The position numbers and the translations under genes are program-made. Below, in pieces: positions 25,765 through 33,687 of a stretch of 48,920 bases of DNA (the first letter of the stretch is position 1; the number at the start of each line of letters is the position of its first letter). The DNA is from Coliplasma sp045538555 (GTDB lineage Bacteria > Bacillota > Clostridia > Oscillospirales > CAG-382), in contig JAZSRP010000005.1 of NCBI GenBank assembly GCA_045538555.1, positions 1-48,920 on the forward strand, written 5' to 3'. Under the pieces are notes generated by a model. That model worked only from the letters and a program-made list of their open reading frames with translations, searched no databases and had not been told where the DNA came from.

Positions 25765-26649
25765 TTATCTTACAAAAAGCAGGGCTTTTTCCAATACCTC
25801 AATGGTTACGGTTTGTCTCATGCCGCCGTTTTCGCCATCCAGCGACCAGCTTTGGGGATCGGTACAGGTCAAAACGCATTTCCGAACCTTTCTTCTGATG
25901 AGCTTGCTGCTGGCAAAACCACTGGACAAAACGTCGGTGACCAGTGCTGTTCCCTCTGCAAACCCCTTTGGAGCAGGAGCGAGAGTCAGCTCAAAAAGTC
26001 CATCGTCAAACAAAACCTCGTTTGGCGGCATTTTCACAAAACCGCCCGCAATGGTTGCATTTGAAAAAGAAACAAAAATATAGCTTCCCTCAATGGTTTC
26101 AGAATCCGTCTTGAGCAAAAAATCCGCACTCTGGCTGAGAGACATGTTTGCCAGCCCTTTTATGATGTATGCGCTGTGCCCAAGCATGTTTTTCATCTGC
26201 CTGCTGGTCTCAAAAGAAGTGTTGGCAAAAACACCTGTGCATGCGATATAAACAAAATATTCGTCGTTGAATTTTCCAACATCGATAGGAGCTGCTTTTC
26301 CGCAGCAGATCCGCTTGACGCAGTCTGCAATAGACCCGTTCAGCCCGAGCGAGGCGGCAAAATCGTTGGTAGATCCCAGCGGGATGTATCCGAGGGGAAC
26401 CTTTTCACCGCTTTTCAAAATTCCCGCTGCCACTTGATTGAGGGTTCCGTCACCGCCAACTGCCACAACAAGGTCAAAATTTTTTACGATCCCCATCACC
26501 TGAATATCGGCAGAAACATCAGGTTTTGTGGGCAATACCGTCACCTCGTATCCGTGCTGTGAAAAACCGTTGACGATCTCAAACAGCTTGGATTTTCCTT
26601 TCCCTCTGCCGGAAACGGGGTTTATAACAAGCAACAGCTTTTCAGACAT
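25765..26649 (-). CDS. Diacylglycerol/lipid kinase family protein (YegS/DgkB-like)
   Basis: 294 aa cytoplasmic lipid kinase with a DAGK catalytic domain: NPVSGRGKG (phosphate loop, 10-18), the nucleotide motif GGDGTLN (65-71), PLGSTNDFA, and a C-terminal SLDGE metal/activity site. It probably phosphorylates diacylglycerol or a related lipid, recycling it to phosphatidate. Its ATG overlaps the mtnA stop by 8 bases. The exact lipid is not deducible. Confidence 0.82.
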   Translation of the reverse strand: MSEKLLLVINPVSGRGKGKSKLFEIVNGFSQHGYEVTVLPTKPDVSADIQVMGIVKNFDLVVAVGGDGTLNQVAAGILKSGEKVPLGYIPLGSTNDFAASLGLNGSIADCVKRICCGKAAPIDVGKFNDEYFVYIACTGVFANTSFETSRQMKNMLGHSAYIIKGLANMSLSQSADFLLKTDSETIEGSYIFVSFSNATIAGGFVKMPPNEVLFDDGLFELTLAPAPKGFAEGTALVTDVLSSGFASSKLIRRKVRKCVLTCTDPQSWSLDGENGGMRQTVTIEVLEKALLFVR

Positions 26650-27670
26650 TTTTCAGATCCTTTCCTTTGTATACGCCCTTTTCAGTCACAAAAGCCGTTA
26701 TCAGCTCTGAGGGAGTAACGTCAAAAGCCGGATTGTAGATACCCGCCTTTGGATGAGTCATCATTTTTTGGTAATGAACAGTGGTAACCTCCTCCGGCTG
26801 CCGCTGCTCGATCACGATATCCGCACCGCTCCTGCAGTTGCGGTCAAATGTGGAAAAAGGAGCGCACACGTAAAAAGGAATATCAAAATGCTTTGCCATG
26901 ATTGCCACTCCGAGAGTGCCGATCTTATTGGCGGTGTCACCGTTGGCGGCGATCCTGTCCGCTCCCACAAAAACACAGTTGATCTTTTTTTGAGCCATCA
27001 GCGAGGCAGCCATATTGTCGCACAGAAGTGTAACGGGAACACCGTTCTCGCACAGCTCGTACACTGTCAGACGTGCGCCCTGAAGCAGAGGACGCGTCTC
27101 GTCGGCATAGACCCGAAAATTCTTGCCCTGCTCAAAGGCATTGTAGATGGGAGCAAGTGCAGTCCCGTATCGCACTGCGGCAAGGGCGCCTGCGTTGCAG
27201 TGGGTGAGAATCCCGCTGCCGTTTTTTATAAAAACACTGCCAAACTGACCGATTTTTTTGCAGGTGTCGATATCCTCGTTGTAGATATCAAGCGCTTCCG
27301 CTTTCAGCATTCGCTTGATGGTTTCAATGCCTGTTCCCTGTGCGTTTTCGGCGGCGCTGACCATGCGCTTCATTGCCCAAGAAAGATTGACTGCGGTGGG
27401 ACGTGAGCTGCTGATAAAATCGGCACATTTTCTCACACTGTACAAAAATCCCGCTTCTGTCTCATCCTCCAGACGCACTGCTGCGGCATAAAGCCCGATG
27501 GCGGCGCCTACCCCGATGGCGGGAGCACCTCTGATGGAGAGCCGCTTGATAACGTGATACAGCTCCACAGCATCACTGCAGGAGCATACCACTGTATCAT
27601 TGGGCAGCTTTGTTTGATCTATATACATGAGCTGATCTGTTTTTTCGTCAAGCCATACGGTGTCTTTCAT
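26642..27670 (-). CDS. mtnA: S-methyl-5-thioribose-1-phosphate isomerase
   Basis: 342 aa. Converts 5-methylthioribose-1-phosphate to methylthioribulose-1-phosphate in methionine salvage. The conserved IRGAPAIGV, catalytic Cys148 in THCNAGAL, ADETRPLLQGARL (179-191) and catalytic Asp228 in GADRIAANGDTANKIGT are all present, so it is MtnA and not just an eIF2B-like relative. ATG at 27670 has GTGAGG about 7 bases upstream. No other salvage genes are nearby; it is co-transcribed with the lipid kinase. Confidence 0.9.
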   Translation of the reverse strand: MKDTVWLDEKTDQLMYIDQTKLPNDTVVCSCSDAVELYHVIKRLSIRGAPAIGVGAAIGLYAAAVRLEDETEAGFLYSVRKCADFISSSRPTAVNLSWAMKRMVSAAENAQGTGIETIKRMLKAEALDIYNEDIDTCKKIGQFGSVFIKNGSGILTHCNAGALAAVRYGTALAPIYNAFEQGKNFRVYADETRPLLQGARLTVYELCENGVPVTLLCDNMAASLMAQKKINCVFVGADRIAANGDTANKIGTLGVAIMAKHFDIPFYVCAPFSTFDRNCRSGADIVIEQRQPEEVTTVHYQKMMTHPKAGIYNPAFDVTPSELITAFVTEKGVYKGKDLKNV

Positions 27671-27701
27671 ATCAAAACCTCACGCAAAAAAGCTTTTTTT
27701 C

Positions 27702-27753
27702 AGTATAGCATACCCAAAAGATTATTGCAATAAATTTTCGGTTGTGTTATAAT
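27702..27753. promoter_or_regulatory. Divergent promoters sharing one palindromic -35
   Basis: TTGCAA (27725-27730) is its own reverse complement. Plus: TTGCAA, 17 bp, TATAAT (27748-27753) to the esterase gene. Minus: the same hexamer, 17 bp, TATACT (27707-27702) to mtnA. Polymerase can occupy only one orientation at a time. Confidence 0.7.
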
Positions 27754-27783
27754 TTTTTCAAAACCAAAACAAGGAGACAAGAT

Positions 27784-28905
27784 ATGGCAACCCTGGGATT
27801 CGGAAAACCAAAAAAATCAAATATACGTCTTTGTAAGAAAGATCTTGCCCGTGTTTCTGCCTACAACCGTATCACCGATGCGGACGACGGTTTTATTTAT
27901 CTTGACTGCTCAAAGCCGCCCTTTGTCATCGGCGGCATCGCTCATCCAAGCACCAACGGCAATGAATATTACCGTTTGGACGTGACCAGACGCGATGAGT
28001 ACTCGCCCGACAACCGATTTTTGGCAGAGAATACGGCAGGCGGAACCGTCAGGTTTGCCACAGATGCCGATGAGATATCTGTTCGTGTTACCCTGCGTGC
28101 GGCTATACTGGGCATGCACCATTTTTGCGATAGGGGAGTGTACGGTATCGACGCTTATTGCGGAACAGGCACCGCCCGTCGCTATATAGGCGCAAATATG
28201 CAGACCTTTGCGGACAAAACCGACGTAAACGCAGGCAAACTGACCCTGCCTGCAGGTGTCAACGAGGTTTTGATAAACCTGCCCTTGTATGCGGGTATCA
28301 AAAAAATCGAGGTAGGATTCCCAAAACGTTCCTTTGTGGGCGCACCCACAGAGCGAACCTGCGGAGCAATCGGATTTTACGGTTCCTCCATCACACAGGG
28401 TGGCTGCGTCTCCCGTCCTGCAAATGCGTATACAAACATCATTTGCCGTGCTCTTGATGCAGATTGCTGCAACTTTGGATTTTCCGGCAGCGCAATGGGC
28501 GAGCATGCGGTGGCAGAATATATTGCTTCCCGCGATCTTGCCTGCTTTGTGATGGATTATGATTACAACGCCCCCACCGCAGAGCATCTTAAAAACACCC
28601 ATGAGCCCTTTTTCAAAATCATCCGAACCCTCAAGCCGGACCTTCCGGTTGTGTTTGTGACCCATCCCTTTTATTCCGACGAGACGGAGTTTGATACGGA
28701 GCGTATCGAGATCATAAAGCAGACCTACCAAAACGCCGTAGCGGCAGGTGACAAAAAGGTTTGGTTTGTGGACAGCCGAGAGTTCTTTACAAAAGAATAC
28801 CGTGATCTTTATGCAGTGGACAACCTCCATCCCAACGACCTTGGGCAGATGTCCATGGCGCAGACCATATTCCCCGTGATAAAAAAAGCACTTGGCTCCA
28901 AATAG
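27784..28905 (+). CDS. SGNH/GDSL-type hydrolase with N-terminal accessory domain
   Basis: 373 aa with no signal peptide, so probably cytoplasmic. Residues about 1-185 form a beta-rich N-terminal domain. The SGNH esterase core follows: block I GSSITQG (200-206, nucleophile Ser202), block II GFSGSAMG (232-239), block III DYDYNA (258-263) and block V DNLHP with Asp346 and His349. Such two-domain proteins often deacetylate or hydrolyse sugar esters. ATG at 27784 follows GGAG. The gene stands alone, ended by its own terminator. Confidence 0.8.
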   Translation: MATLGFGKPKKSNIRLCKKDLARVSAYNRITDADDGFIYLDCSKPPFVIGGIAHPSTNGNEYYRLDVTRRDEYSPDNRFLAENTAGGTVRFATDADEISVRVTLRAAILGMHHFCDRGVYGIDAYCGTGTARRYIGANMQTFADKTDVNAGKLTLPAGVNEVLINLPLYAGIKKIEVGFPKRSFVGAPTERTCGAIGFYGSSITQGGCVSRPANAYTNIICRALDADCCNFGFSGSAMGEHAVAEYIASRDLACFVMDYDYNAPTAEHLKNTHEPFFKIIRTLKPDLPVVFVTHPFYSDETEFDTERIEIIKQTYQNAVAAGDKKVWFVDSREFFTKEYRDLYAVDNLHPNDLGQMSMAQTIFPVIKKALGSK

Positions 28906-28920
28906 ATCACCAAAATAACC

Positions 28921-28957
28921 AAAAACACGCTTTGACGTCTGTCATAGCGTGTTTTTT
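28921..28957 (+). terminator. Terminator after the SGNH hydrolase
   Basis: AACACGCT (28924-28931) pairs with AGCGTGTT (28946-28953), with a small inner TGAC/GTCA stem, followed by a T run. Confidence 0.8.
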
Positions 28958-28960
28958 ATT

Positions 28961-28999
28961 CACACAAAAATTCACACCGCACTGTGAGTGCGGTGTGAA
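28961..28999 (-). terminator. Terminator after the GNAT gene
   Basis: A 13-bp stem (28971-28983 with 28987-28999, three-base loop) around CACCGCACT. On the minus strand it is followed by TTTTTGTG. It lies 7 bp after the acetyltransferase stop. Confidence 0.78.
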
Positions 29000-29005
29000 G
29001 TGATT

Positions 29006-29431
29006 TTACAGCTTTTTTCTCATATCGATGTGGGGGCAATGCTCGTCCATATAAAAATGTCCTTCGGTCTTGTATCCCAGCTTTTCATAAAAACCTATGG
29101 CGTGATCCTGTGATGACAAAACCAGCTCCGTAACCCCCGTGCTTTTCAAAAAATCCTCTGATTTTTCCATTATCAGCCGTCCCACGCCCGATCGGCGATA
29201 GGCGGAGTCTACAGCCACTCTGCCGATGTGCCATCCGTTTTGGGAATCAAATGCCCGAGCCACTGCCACTGCCTTGTCTCCATCAAAAAGTAAAAAATGA
29301 AAGGCGTGTTTGTCAATATCGTCATAACCTTCTGTAAATTTTTGTTCTTCACAAAAAACTCTCAATCTCAGTTCAATTGCTTCGGCAATGTCAGAGTCGC
29401 CCTCTCTGACGCAAAAAATATATTTTTTCAT
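29006..29431 (-). CDS. GNAT family N-acetyltransferase (ElaA-like)
   Basis: 141 aa. The acetyl-CoA binding segment RVAVDSAYRRSGVGRLIM (motif A, R-x-x-G-x-G/A form) and the C-terminal AIGFYEKLGYKTEGHF are typical of the GNAT fold. Acceptor substrate unknown. ATG at 29431 has GAGGAG about 10 bases upstream; longer readings lack one. Transcribed downstream of rplL but separated from it by a strong terminator. Confidence 0.8.
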   Translation of the reverse strand: MKKYIFCVREGDSDIAEAIELRLRVFCEEQKFTEGYDDIDKHAFHFLLFDGDKAVAVARAFDSQNGWHIGRVAVDSAYRRSGVGRLIMEKSEDFLKSTGVTELVLSSQDHAIGFYEKLGYKTEGHFYMDEHCPHIDMRKKL

Positions 29432-29479
29432 AGCAAAACAACTCCTCAAAAAAACCGAATCTTTTACGGATTATAACAC

Positions 29480-29522
29480 AAAAAACAAAAAAAGAAAAGG
29501 TCTGCGGGATGATCCGCAGACC
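29480..29522 (-). terminator. Terminator after rplL
   Basis: GGTCTGCGG (29499-29507) pairs with CCGCAGACC (29514-29522), then TTTTCTTTTTTTG on the minus strand. Confidence 0.9.
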
Positions 29523-29550
29523 GATTTTCTCAAAAATAAGTGAAAAGATC

Positions 29551-29922
29551 TTATTTGATGGTGATCTTTGCGCCAACTTCCTCAAGCTGAGCTTTGAGGG
29601 ACTCTGCCTCTTCCTTGGAAACAGCAGTCTTGACCATCTTGGGAGCGCCCACAACGATCTCTTTTGCCTCGCCGAGACCGAGACCGGTGATCTCTTTAAC
29701 AGCTTTGATAACCTTGAGTTTTGCAGCCTCGTCGTAAGAAGTGAGCTCTACGTCAAACTCGGTCTTCTCCTCAACAGCTTCAGCAGCAACTGCGGGGCCT
29801 GCAGCAACAGCAACGGGAGCAGCGGAAACGCCGTATTTCTCCTCAAGTGCTTTTACGAGATCCTTGAGCTCAAGAATAGAAAGAGAGTCAACAAGGTCGA
29901 GAATCTGAGTAATTTTTTCCAT
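29551..29922 (-). CDS. rplL: Ribosomal protein L7/L12
   Basis: 123 aa, full length: N-terminal dimer helix (ILDLVDSLSILELKDLVKALEEKYG), Ala-rich hinge (APVAVAAGPAVAAEA) and the C-terminal factor-binding domain ending KAQLEEVGAKITIK. It forms the flexible stalk that recruits translation GTPases. Start ATG with GGAGG upstream. Co-transcribed with rplJ, 61 bp before it. Confidence 0.97.
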   Translation of the reverse strand: MEKITQILDLVDSLSILELKDLVKALEEKYGVSAAPVAVAAGPAVAAEAVEEKTEFDVELTSYDEAAKLKVIKAVKEITGLGLGEAKEIVVGAPKMVKTAVSKEEAESLKAQLEEVGAKITIK

Positions 29923-29983
29923 TGTAAAATCCTCCGTATTTTAAGTTGAAATTTTTTTAGAATGTAGTTCTGTGCCGAGCAGA

Positions 29984-30553
29984 TTACTCAGCAGCAGGAG
30001 TTGCCTCATCAGCGGCAGCTTCAGCGGCAGGGGCATCCTCAGCAGGAGCATCGGTGCCTTCTTCTTTTTTGTCGATAATCGCCTGAATTGCATAAGCAAA
30101 TCCGTAAAGCGAGGACTGCAGAGAGCCCATAAGACGTCCGATGAGGACTTCTTTGGAAGGAGTCTCAGCCAGCTCGTTGATACCAGCGGCATCAAGAACC
30201 TCACCTTCACAGAAACCGGCTTTGATGACAAAATTCTCGTGATCCTTTGCAAAACCTGCAAGAATCTTTGCGGGAGCGATGGGGTCATCGGCACATACTG
30301 CAAGAGCAGTCATGCCGGAGAGAGAATCCTTGAGCGCTTCAAAGCCGATGATGTCACACGCCTTGGAGAGAAGAGTGTTCTTCACAACTGCGTATTCAAC
30401 ACCCGCTTTTCTGAGGTCGGCTCTGAGCTTTGTGTCATCAACAACGGTAGTACCCATATAGTTGACCAGCACGCCGCCGGAAGCATTCTTCATTTTCTCG
30501 GCCAGATCGCTGACGATTTGTTTCTTTTGCTCGAGAACTGTTGCGTTTGCCAA
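29984..30553 (-). CDS. rplJ: Ribosomal protein L10
   Basis: 189 aa. Anchors L7/L12 dimers to 23S rRNA. Typical L10 core (VLEQKKQIVSDLAEKMKNAS to GLxSLQSSLYGFAYAIQAI) plus a Glu/Ala-rich C-terminal tail that extends the protein beyond the usual ~170 aa. TTG start at 30553 (no ATG alternative upstream in frame) has GGAGG 9 bases upstream. Controlled by the L10 leader and attenuator that precede it. Confidence 0.95.
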   Translation of the reverse strand: MANATVLEQKKQIVSDLAEKMKNASGGVLVNYMGTTVVDDTKLRADLRKAGVEYAVVKNTLLSKACDIIGFEALKDSLSGMTALAVCADDPIAPAKILAGFAKDHENFVIKAGFCEGEVLDAAGINELAETPSKEVLIGRLMGSLQSSLYGFAYAIQAIIDKKEEGTDAPAEDAPAAEAAADEATPAAE

Positions 30554-30589
30554 ATTTGTTCACCTCCGTGTTTATTTGCAAGGAACGAA

Positions 30590-30724
30590 ATAAATAAAAA
30601 GTGCTTCTTATCGCACAAAAATGGCAAAGAAGCACAAAAACACAAATATTTTTGAACTCCTCGGCCGGCGGTAGAAATACCTTTGAACTCTCGTGCCTGC
30701 TGTCTATGGAATCATTGACCTCGT
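30590..30724 (-). promoter_or_regulatory. L10 leader with attenuator hairpin
   Basis: The RNA contains GACAGCAGG and later CGCCGGCCGAGG, the conserved segments of the L10 leader that L10(L12) binds. It ends in a strong hairpin GTGCTTCTT/AAGAAGCAC (30635-30627 with 30609-30601) followed by TTTTTATTTA, an attenuator before rplJ. Binding of surplus L10 would favour termination. Confidence 0.75.
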
Positions 30725-30725
30725 G

Positions 30726-30754
30726 AGTATAACACACAAGACACCGCATGTCAA
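30726..30754 (-). promoter_or_regulatory. Independent promoter of rplJ-rplL
   Basis: Minus-strand TTGACA (30754-30749), 17-bp spacer, TATACT (30731-30726). Confidence 0.8.
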
Positions 30755-30830
30755 TACCTTTTTTGCAAAAAACCGATTTTTTGCAGATTTTTTTCGATTG
30801 TTCCTCCTGCACCCTTTTTCAAAAATTGCA

Positions 30831-30864
30831 AAAAAATCACCCAAGAGCAGGTGCTCTCGGGTGA
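30831..30864 (-). terminator. Terminator after rplA
   Basis: TCACCCGAGAGCA pairs with TGCTCTTGGGTGA (30837-30864), one G-U pair, then T6 on the minus strand. It separates rplKA from rplJL. Confidence 0.9.
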
Positions 30865-30886
30865 CTGTAATGCGTGTTTTGTTTGA

Positions 30887-31582
30887 TTAACCGGAGATCT
30901 TTGCGGAGTTGATCTTGAGTCCGGGGCCCATGGTAGAAGCGATAACGCAGGACTTGATATACTGACCCTTTGCAGCAGCGGGCTTTGCTTTGATGATCGC
31001 GCCGAGGAGAGTGTCAAAGTTCTCCTGGAGCTTCTCTGCGCCAAAGCTTACCTTGCCGATGGGGCAGTGGATGATGTTGGTTTTGTCAAGTCTGTACTCG
31101 ATTTTACCGGCTTTTGCTTCCTGAACGGCTTTTGCAACATCGGGAGTTACGGTGCCTGCCTTGGGGTTGGGCATCAAGCCCTTGGGTCCAAGGATTTTAC
31201 CGAGACGGCCGATGAGACCCATCATGTCGGGGGAAGCGATGATAACGTCAAACTCAAACCAGTTTTCCTGCTGAATCTTCTGGATGTAGTCCTCAGCGCC
31301 AACGTAGTCACTTCCTGCCTCTTCAGCGGCTTTTACCTTGTCGCCCTTGGTGATAACCAGGGTGCGAACCTTTTTGCCGGTACCGTTGGGAAGAACAACA
31401 GCGCCTCTGACCTGCTGGTCAGCGTGACGGGAGTCAACGCCCAGACGGACGTGAACTTCTACAGTCTCGTCAAATTTTGCTTTGGAGAGGTCACACACAA
31501 GACCGAGTGCCTCGTTGCTGTCATAGAGCTTCGCTTTGTCGATGGAAGCGACGGCAGCATTATAATTCTTTCCTCTTTTCAT
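30887..31582 (-). CDS. rplA: Ribosomal protein L1
   Basis: 231 aa, full length. Conserved LGKILGPKGLMPNPKAGTV in domain II and TMGPGLKINSAKI-type end. Binds 23S rRNA at the E-site stalk and, in many bacteria, represses its own operon by binding the rplK leader. ATG with GGAGGG upstream. Confidence 0.97.
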   Translation of the reverse strand: MKRGKNYNAAVASIDKAKLYDSNEALGLVCDLSKAKFDETVEVHVRLGVDSRHADQQVRGAVVLPNGTGKKVRTLVITKGDKVKAAEEAGSDYVGAEDYIQKIQQENWFEFDVIIASPDMMGLIGRLGKILGPKGLMPNPKAGTVTPDVAKAVQEAKAGKIEYRLDKTNIIHCPIGKVSFGAEKLQENFDTLLGAIIKAKPAAAKGQYIKSCVIASTMGPGLKINSAKISG

Positions 31583-31599
31583 CGTGCATACCCTCCTTC

Positions 31600-32025
31600 T
31601 TAGTCAACAACCACAACGCCCATGCTGCGTGCGGTTCCTGCGATCATGCTCATTGCGGTCTCAATGCTTGCTGCGTTGAGGTCGGGCATTTTTGTCTCGG
31701 CGATCTTTCTGATCTGCTCTTTGGTGATCTGAGCCACTTTGTCAGACTGGGGAACGCCTGAACCCTTCTCGATACCGCATGCCTTCTTGATGAGGACAGC
31801 TGCGGGAGGAGTCTTGGTGATAAATGTGAAGGAACGGTCAGCATAAACTGTAATTACAACAGGAATGATGAGACCGATGTCATTTTTTGTACGCTCGTTA
31901 AACTCTTTTGTAAACATAGGAATTGCAACGCCGTACTGACCGAGAGCAGGGCCGATAGGGGGCTGGGGAGTGGCCTTGCCTGCGGGAATCTGAAGTTTGA
32001 TATAGCCAATAACTTTCTTTGCCAT
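31600..32025 (-). CDS. rplK: Ribosomal protein L11
   Basis: 141 aa, usual length. N-terminal KLQIPAGKATPQPPIGPALGQ carries the conserved PxPPxGPALGQ motif; C-terminal domain binds the GTPase-associated 23S rRNA. ATG has GGAGGTG upstream. Confidence 0.97.
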   Translation of the reverse strand: MAKKVIGYIKLQIPAGKATPQPPIGPALGQYGVAIPMFTKEFNERTKNDIGLIIPVVITVYADRSFTFITKTPPAAVLIKKACGIEKGSGVPQSDKVAQITKEQIRKIAETKMPDLNAASIETAMSMIAGTARSMGVVVVD

Positions 32026-32141
32026 TTGTGATTACACCTCCATGTGGTAAATAATTCGGGATCTTTGTCCCTCCCACTGATTACGCGATTGCGAAAATTC
32101 CGTCATCGGACGGCAAAATCCGATGGGAATACTTTTTTGAC
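32026..32141 (-). promoter_or_regulatory. rplK leader, possible L1 repressor site
   Basis: The 116 bases between nusG and rplK hold a hairpin (CATCGGA/TCCGATG) and a GTGGGAGGG...CCCG...ACCAC arrangement just before the rplK ribosome site. This resembles the L1 target on L11-L1 mRNAs. Resemblance by eye only. Confidence 0.35.
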
Positions 32142-32678
32142 TTAATCGTCCAGGGGTTTAACTTGATTTGTGTTGAGCTCCACTTTGGTCTCTCTGCCAA
32201 AGAGAGATGCGGAGACGGTGACGGTTTTCATATCTGCGGATATCTCCTCCACCAGACCGATAAATCCCGAAAGGGGACCGCCAACGATCTTGACGCTGTC
32301 ACCGACGGCAAATTTGACCTCAACGGTTTTGATCTCAACGCCAATGTGCTCCACCTCCTCGTCCGTCAAAGGAACGGGACGGGATCCGGGGCCTACAAAA
32401 CCTGTGACACCGGTGGTGTTGCGGATGATATGCCACGTCTCGTCATTCATGATCATCTTTACAAGAACGTAGCTGGGGAACAGTTTTCTTTCGATTTCCT
32501 TTTCGCCTTTATCACCCGTCTCGATGATCTTTTCGACGGGAACGTTTACTGCAAGTATCAGGTTTTCGAGTCCGCGGTTCTCCACGATCTTTTCGATGTT
32601 TGTGGCAACCTTGTTTTCATATCCCGAATAGGTATGGACAACATACCAAAGCGGCGTGCTTTCCTGTGGTAAACTCAT
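32142..32678 (-). CDS. nusG: Transcription elongation/antitermination factor NusG
   Basis: 178 aa. N-terminal RNAP-binding domain begins WYVVHTYSGYENKV; the C-terminal KOW domain has GDSVKIVGGPLSGFIGLVEEI. Pauses or couples RNA polymerase with ribosomes and Rho. ATG with AAGGA upstream, 21 bp after secE. Confidence 0.96.
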   Translation of the reverse strand: MSLPQESTPLWYVVHTYSGYENKVATNIEKIVENRGLENLILAVNVPVEKIIETGDKGEKEIERKLFPSYVLVKMIMNDETWHIIRNTTGVTGFVGPGSRPVPLTDEEVEHIGVEIKTVEVKFAVGDSVKIVGGPLSGFIGLVEEISADMKTVTVSASLFGRETKVELNTNQVKPLDD

Positions 32679-32699
32679 AACTCAACCGTTCCTTTTTGA

Positions 32700-33290
32700 T
32701 TAAAAGATTTTTGCGAGCAACTCAACAAGCTGTGTGAATCCGAGATCCAGCAGACCGATCAGAATTGCAGCACCGATGACAAACACCAGAACAACTGCGG
32801 TCGCTTTTACAAGATCCTTGCCCTTGAACCAGACGATCTTCTTGGTCTCGCTCTTGTAGTCCTTGAAGAACTTGTTGATCTTCTGACCAAGCTTTGTGTT
32901 GGTTTTGGAAAGGATAAATGCACCTGCTACCAGCACAACGATGGCAATCAGAGCAATAACTCTGGGCCAGGGGAATGTGCTTGCTGCCTGAGTGTTGGTG
33001 GTGTTATCGGTAGAAGTGGGGGCACTGACAGTGTCAGAGGTGGTTGCAGAGGTTGTGGCAGAAGTATCTGCAGACTCGTCCTTTGACTCATCTGCGGATG
33101 CGTCTGATGCATCTGATACATCAGAGGTATCCTCTGCCGATGTTTCCTCAGAAACGTCGCTGACTACCGATTCAGTGCTCACGTCTGCGCTCTCTGCTGA
33201 TTCATCAACAGCCAGAGCAAACACCGTGAGAGAAAGCGCAACTGCAACAGCAAGAAGCGCAAAAAGCAGTCTGTTAAATGTGTTTTTCAA
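32700..33290 (-). CDS. secE: SecE with an exported Ser/Thr/Asp-rich N-terminal extension
   Basis: Essential SecYEG subunit, but 196 aa instead of the usual 60-80 aa. Residues 132-196 are a normal SecE: amphipathic cytoplasmic helix (KINKFFKDYKSETKKIVW) and one membrane helix (about 163-182). Before it come a signal-peptide-like segment (1-27, ending ALA), a low-complexity Ser/Thr/Asp/Glu/Ala stretch (29-105, several DxSDxSD repeats) and a further membrane helix (about 109-128). The two helices together put the SecE helix in its normal orientation, with the acidic region outside. TTG start 33290 has AGGAGGG 7 bases upstream. Between rpmG and nusG, as expected for secE. Confidence 0.85.
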   Translation of the reverse strand: MKNTFNRLLFALLAVAVALSLTVFALAVDESAESADVSTESVVSDVSEETSAEDTSDVSDASDASADESKDESADTSATTSATTSDTVSAPTSTDNTTNTQAASTFPWPRVIALIAIVVLVAGAFILSKTNTKLGQKINKFFKDYKSETKKIVWFKGKDLVKATAVVLVFVIGAAILIGLLDLGFTQLVELLAKIF

Positions 33291-33302
33291 TTGTTTACCC
33301 TC

Positions 33303-33467
33303 CTATTTGCTTTCCTTGTGGAGAGTGTGCTTGCGGCAGAAACGGCAATACTTGTTCATTTCGAGACGATCAGGGGTATTGCTCTTGTTCTTTGCCGTGT
33401 CATAGTTTCTCTGCTTGCACTCGGTGCAGACGAGAGTAACTTTAACTCTTTTTTCTTTACCCGCCAT
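33303..33467 (-). CDS. rpmG: Ribosomal protein L33
   Basis: 54 aa, zinc-ribbon form with CTEC (14-17) and CRFC (41-44). Frame: MAGKEKRVKVTLVCTECKQR, with the typical NKSNTPDRLEMNKYCRFC core. ATG at 33467 with GGAGG about 10 bases upstream; 12 bp before the secE start. First gene of rpmG-secE-nusG-rplK-rplA. Confidence 0.93.
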   Translation of the reverse strand: MAGKEKRVKVTLVCTECKQRNYDTAKNKSNTPDRLEMNKYCRFCRKHTLHKESK

Positions 33468-33591
33468 GGTTTCGGCACCTCCATATTAATGTTACCTCCC
33501 TCTGAATAAACGGCAAGGGAACCGTATGCGGACGACGGCGGAAATCAAACCATCGCACAACAAAAAAGCCCTCGCACACAGAGGTAGTCAT

Positions 33592-33620
33592 ATTCTATCA
33601 CCATGACCGCCTCTTGTCAA
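33592..33620 (-). promoter_or_regulatory. Promoter of the rpmG-secE-nusG-rplKA operon
   Basis: Minus-strand TTGACA (33620-33615), 17-bp spacer, TAGAAT (33597-33592), giving a leader of about 120 bases before rpmG. Confidence 0.75.
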
Positions 33621-33687
33621 GACCTTTTTTGCATTAAATATTCTGTTTTTTGCGGTTTTTGACTCAAAAAAGCTCAAAAACCGACCT

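Noticed and set aside
33653..33683. CGGTTTTTGA/TCAAAAACCG inverted repeat after rpiB as a terminator
   Set aside because: AT-rich stem with no T run after it on either strand; could be chance in AT-rich spacer.
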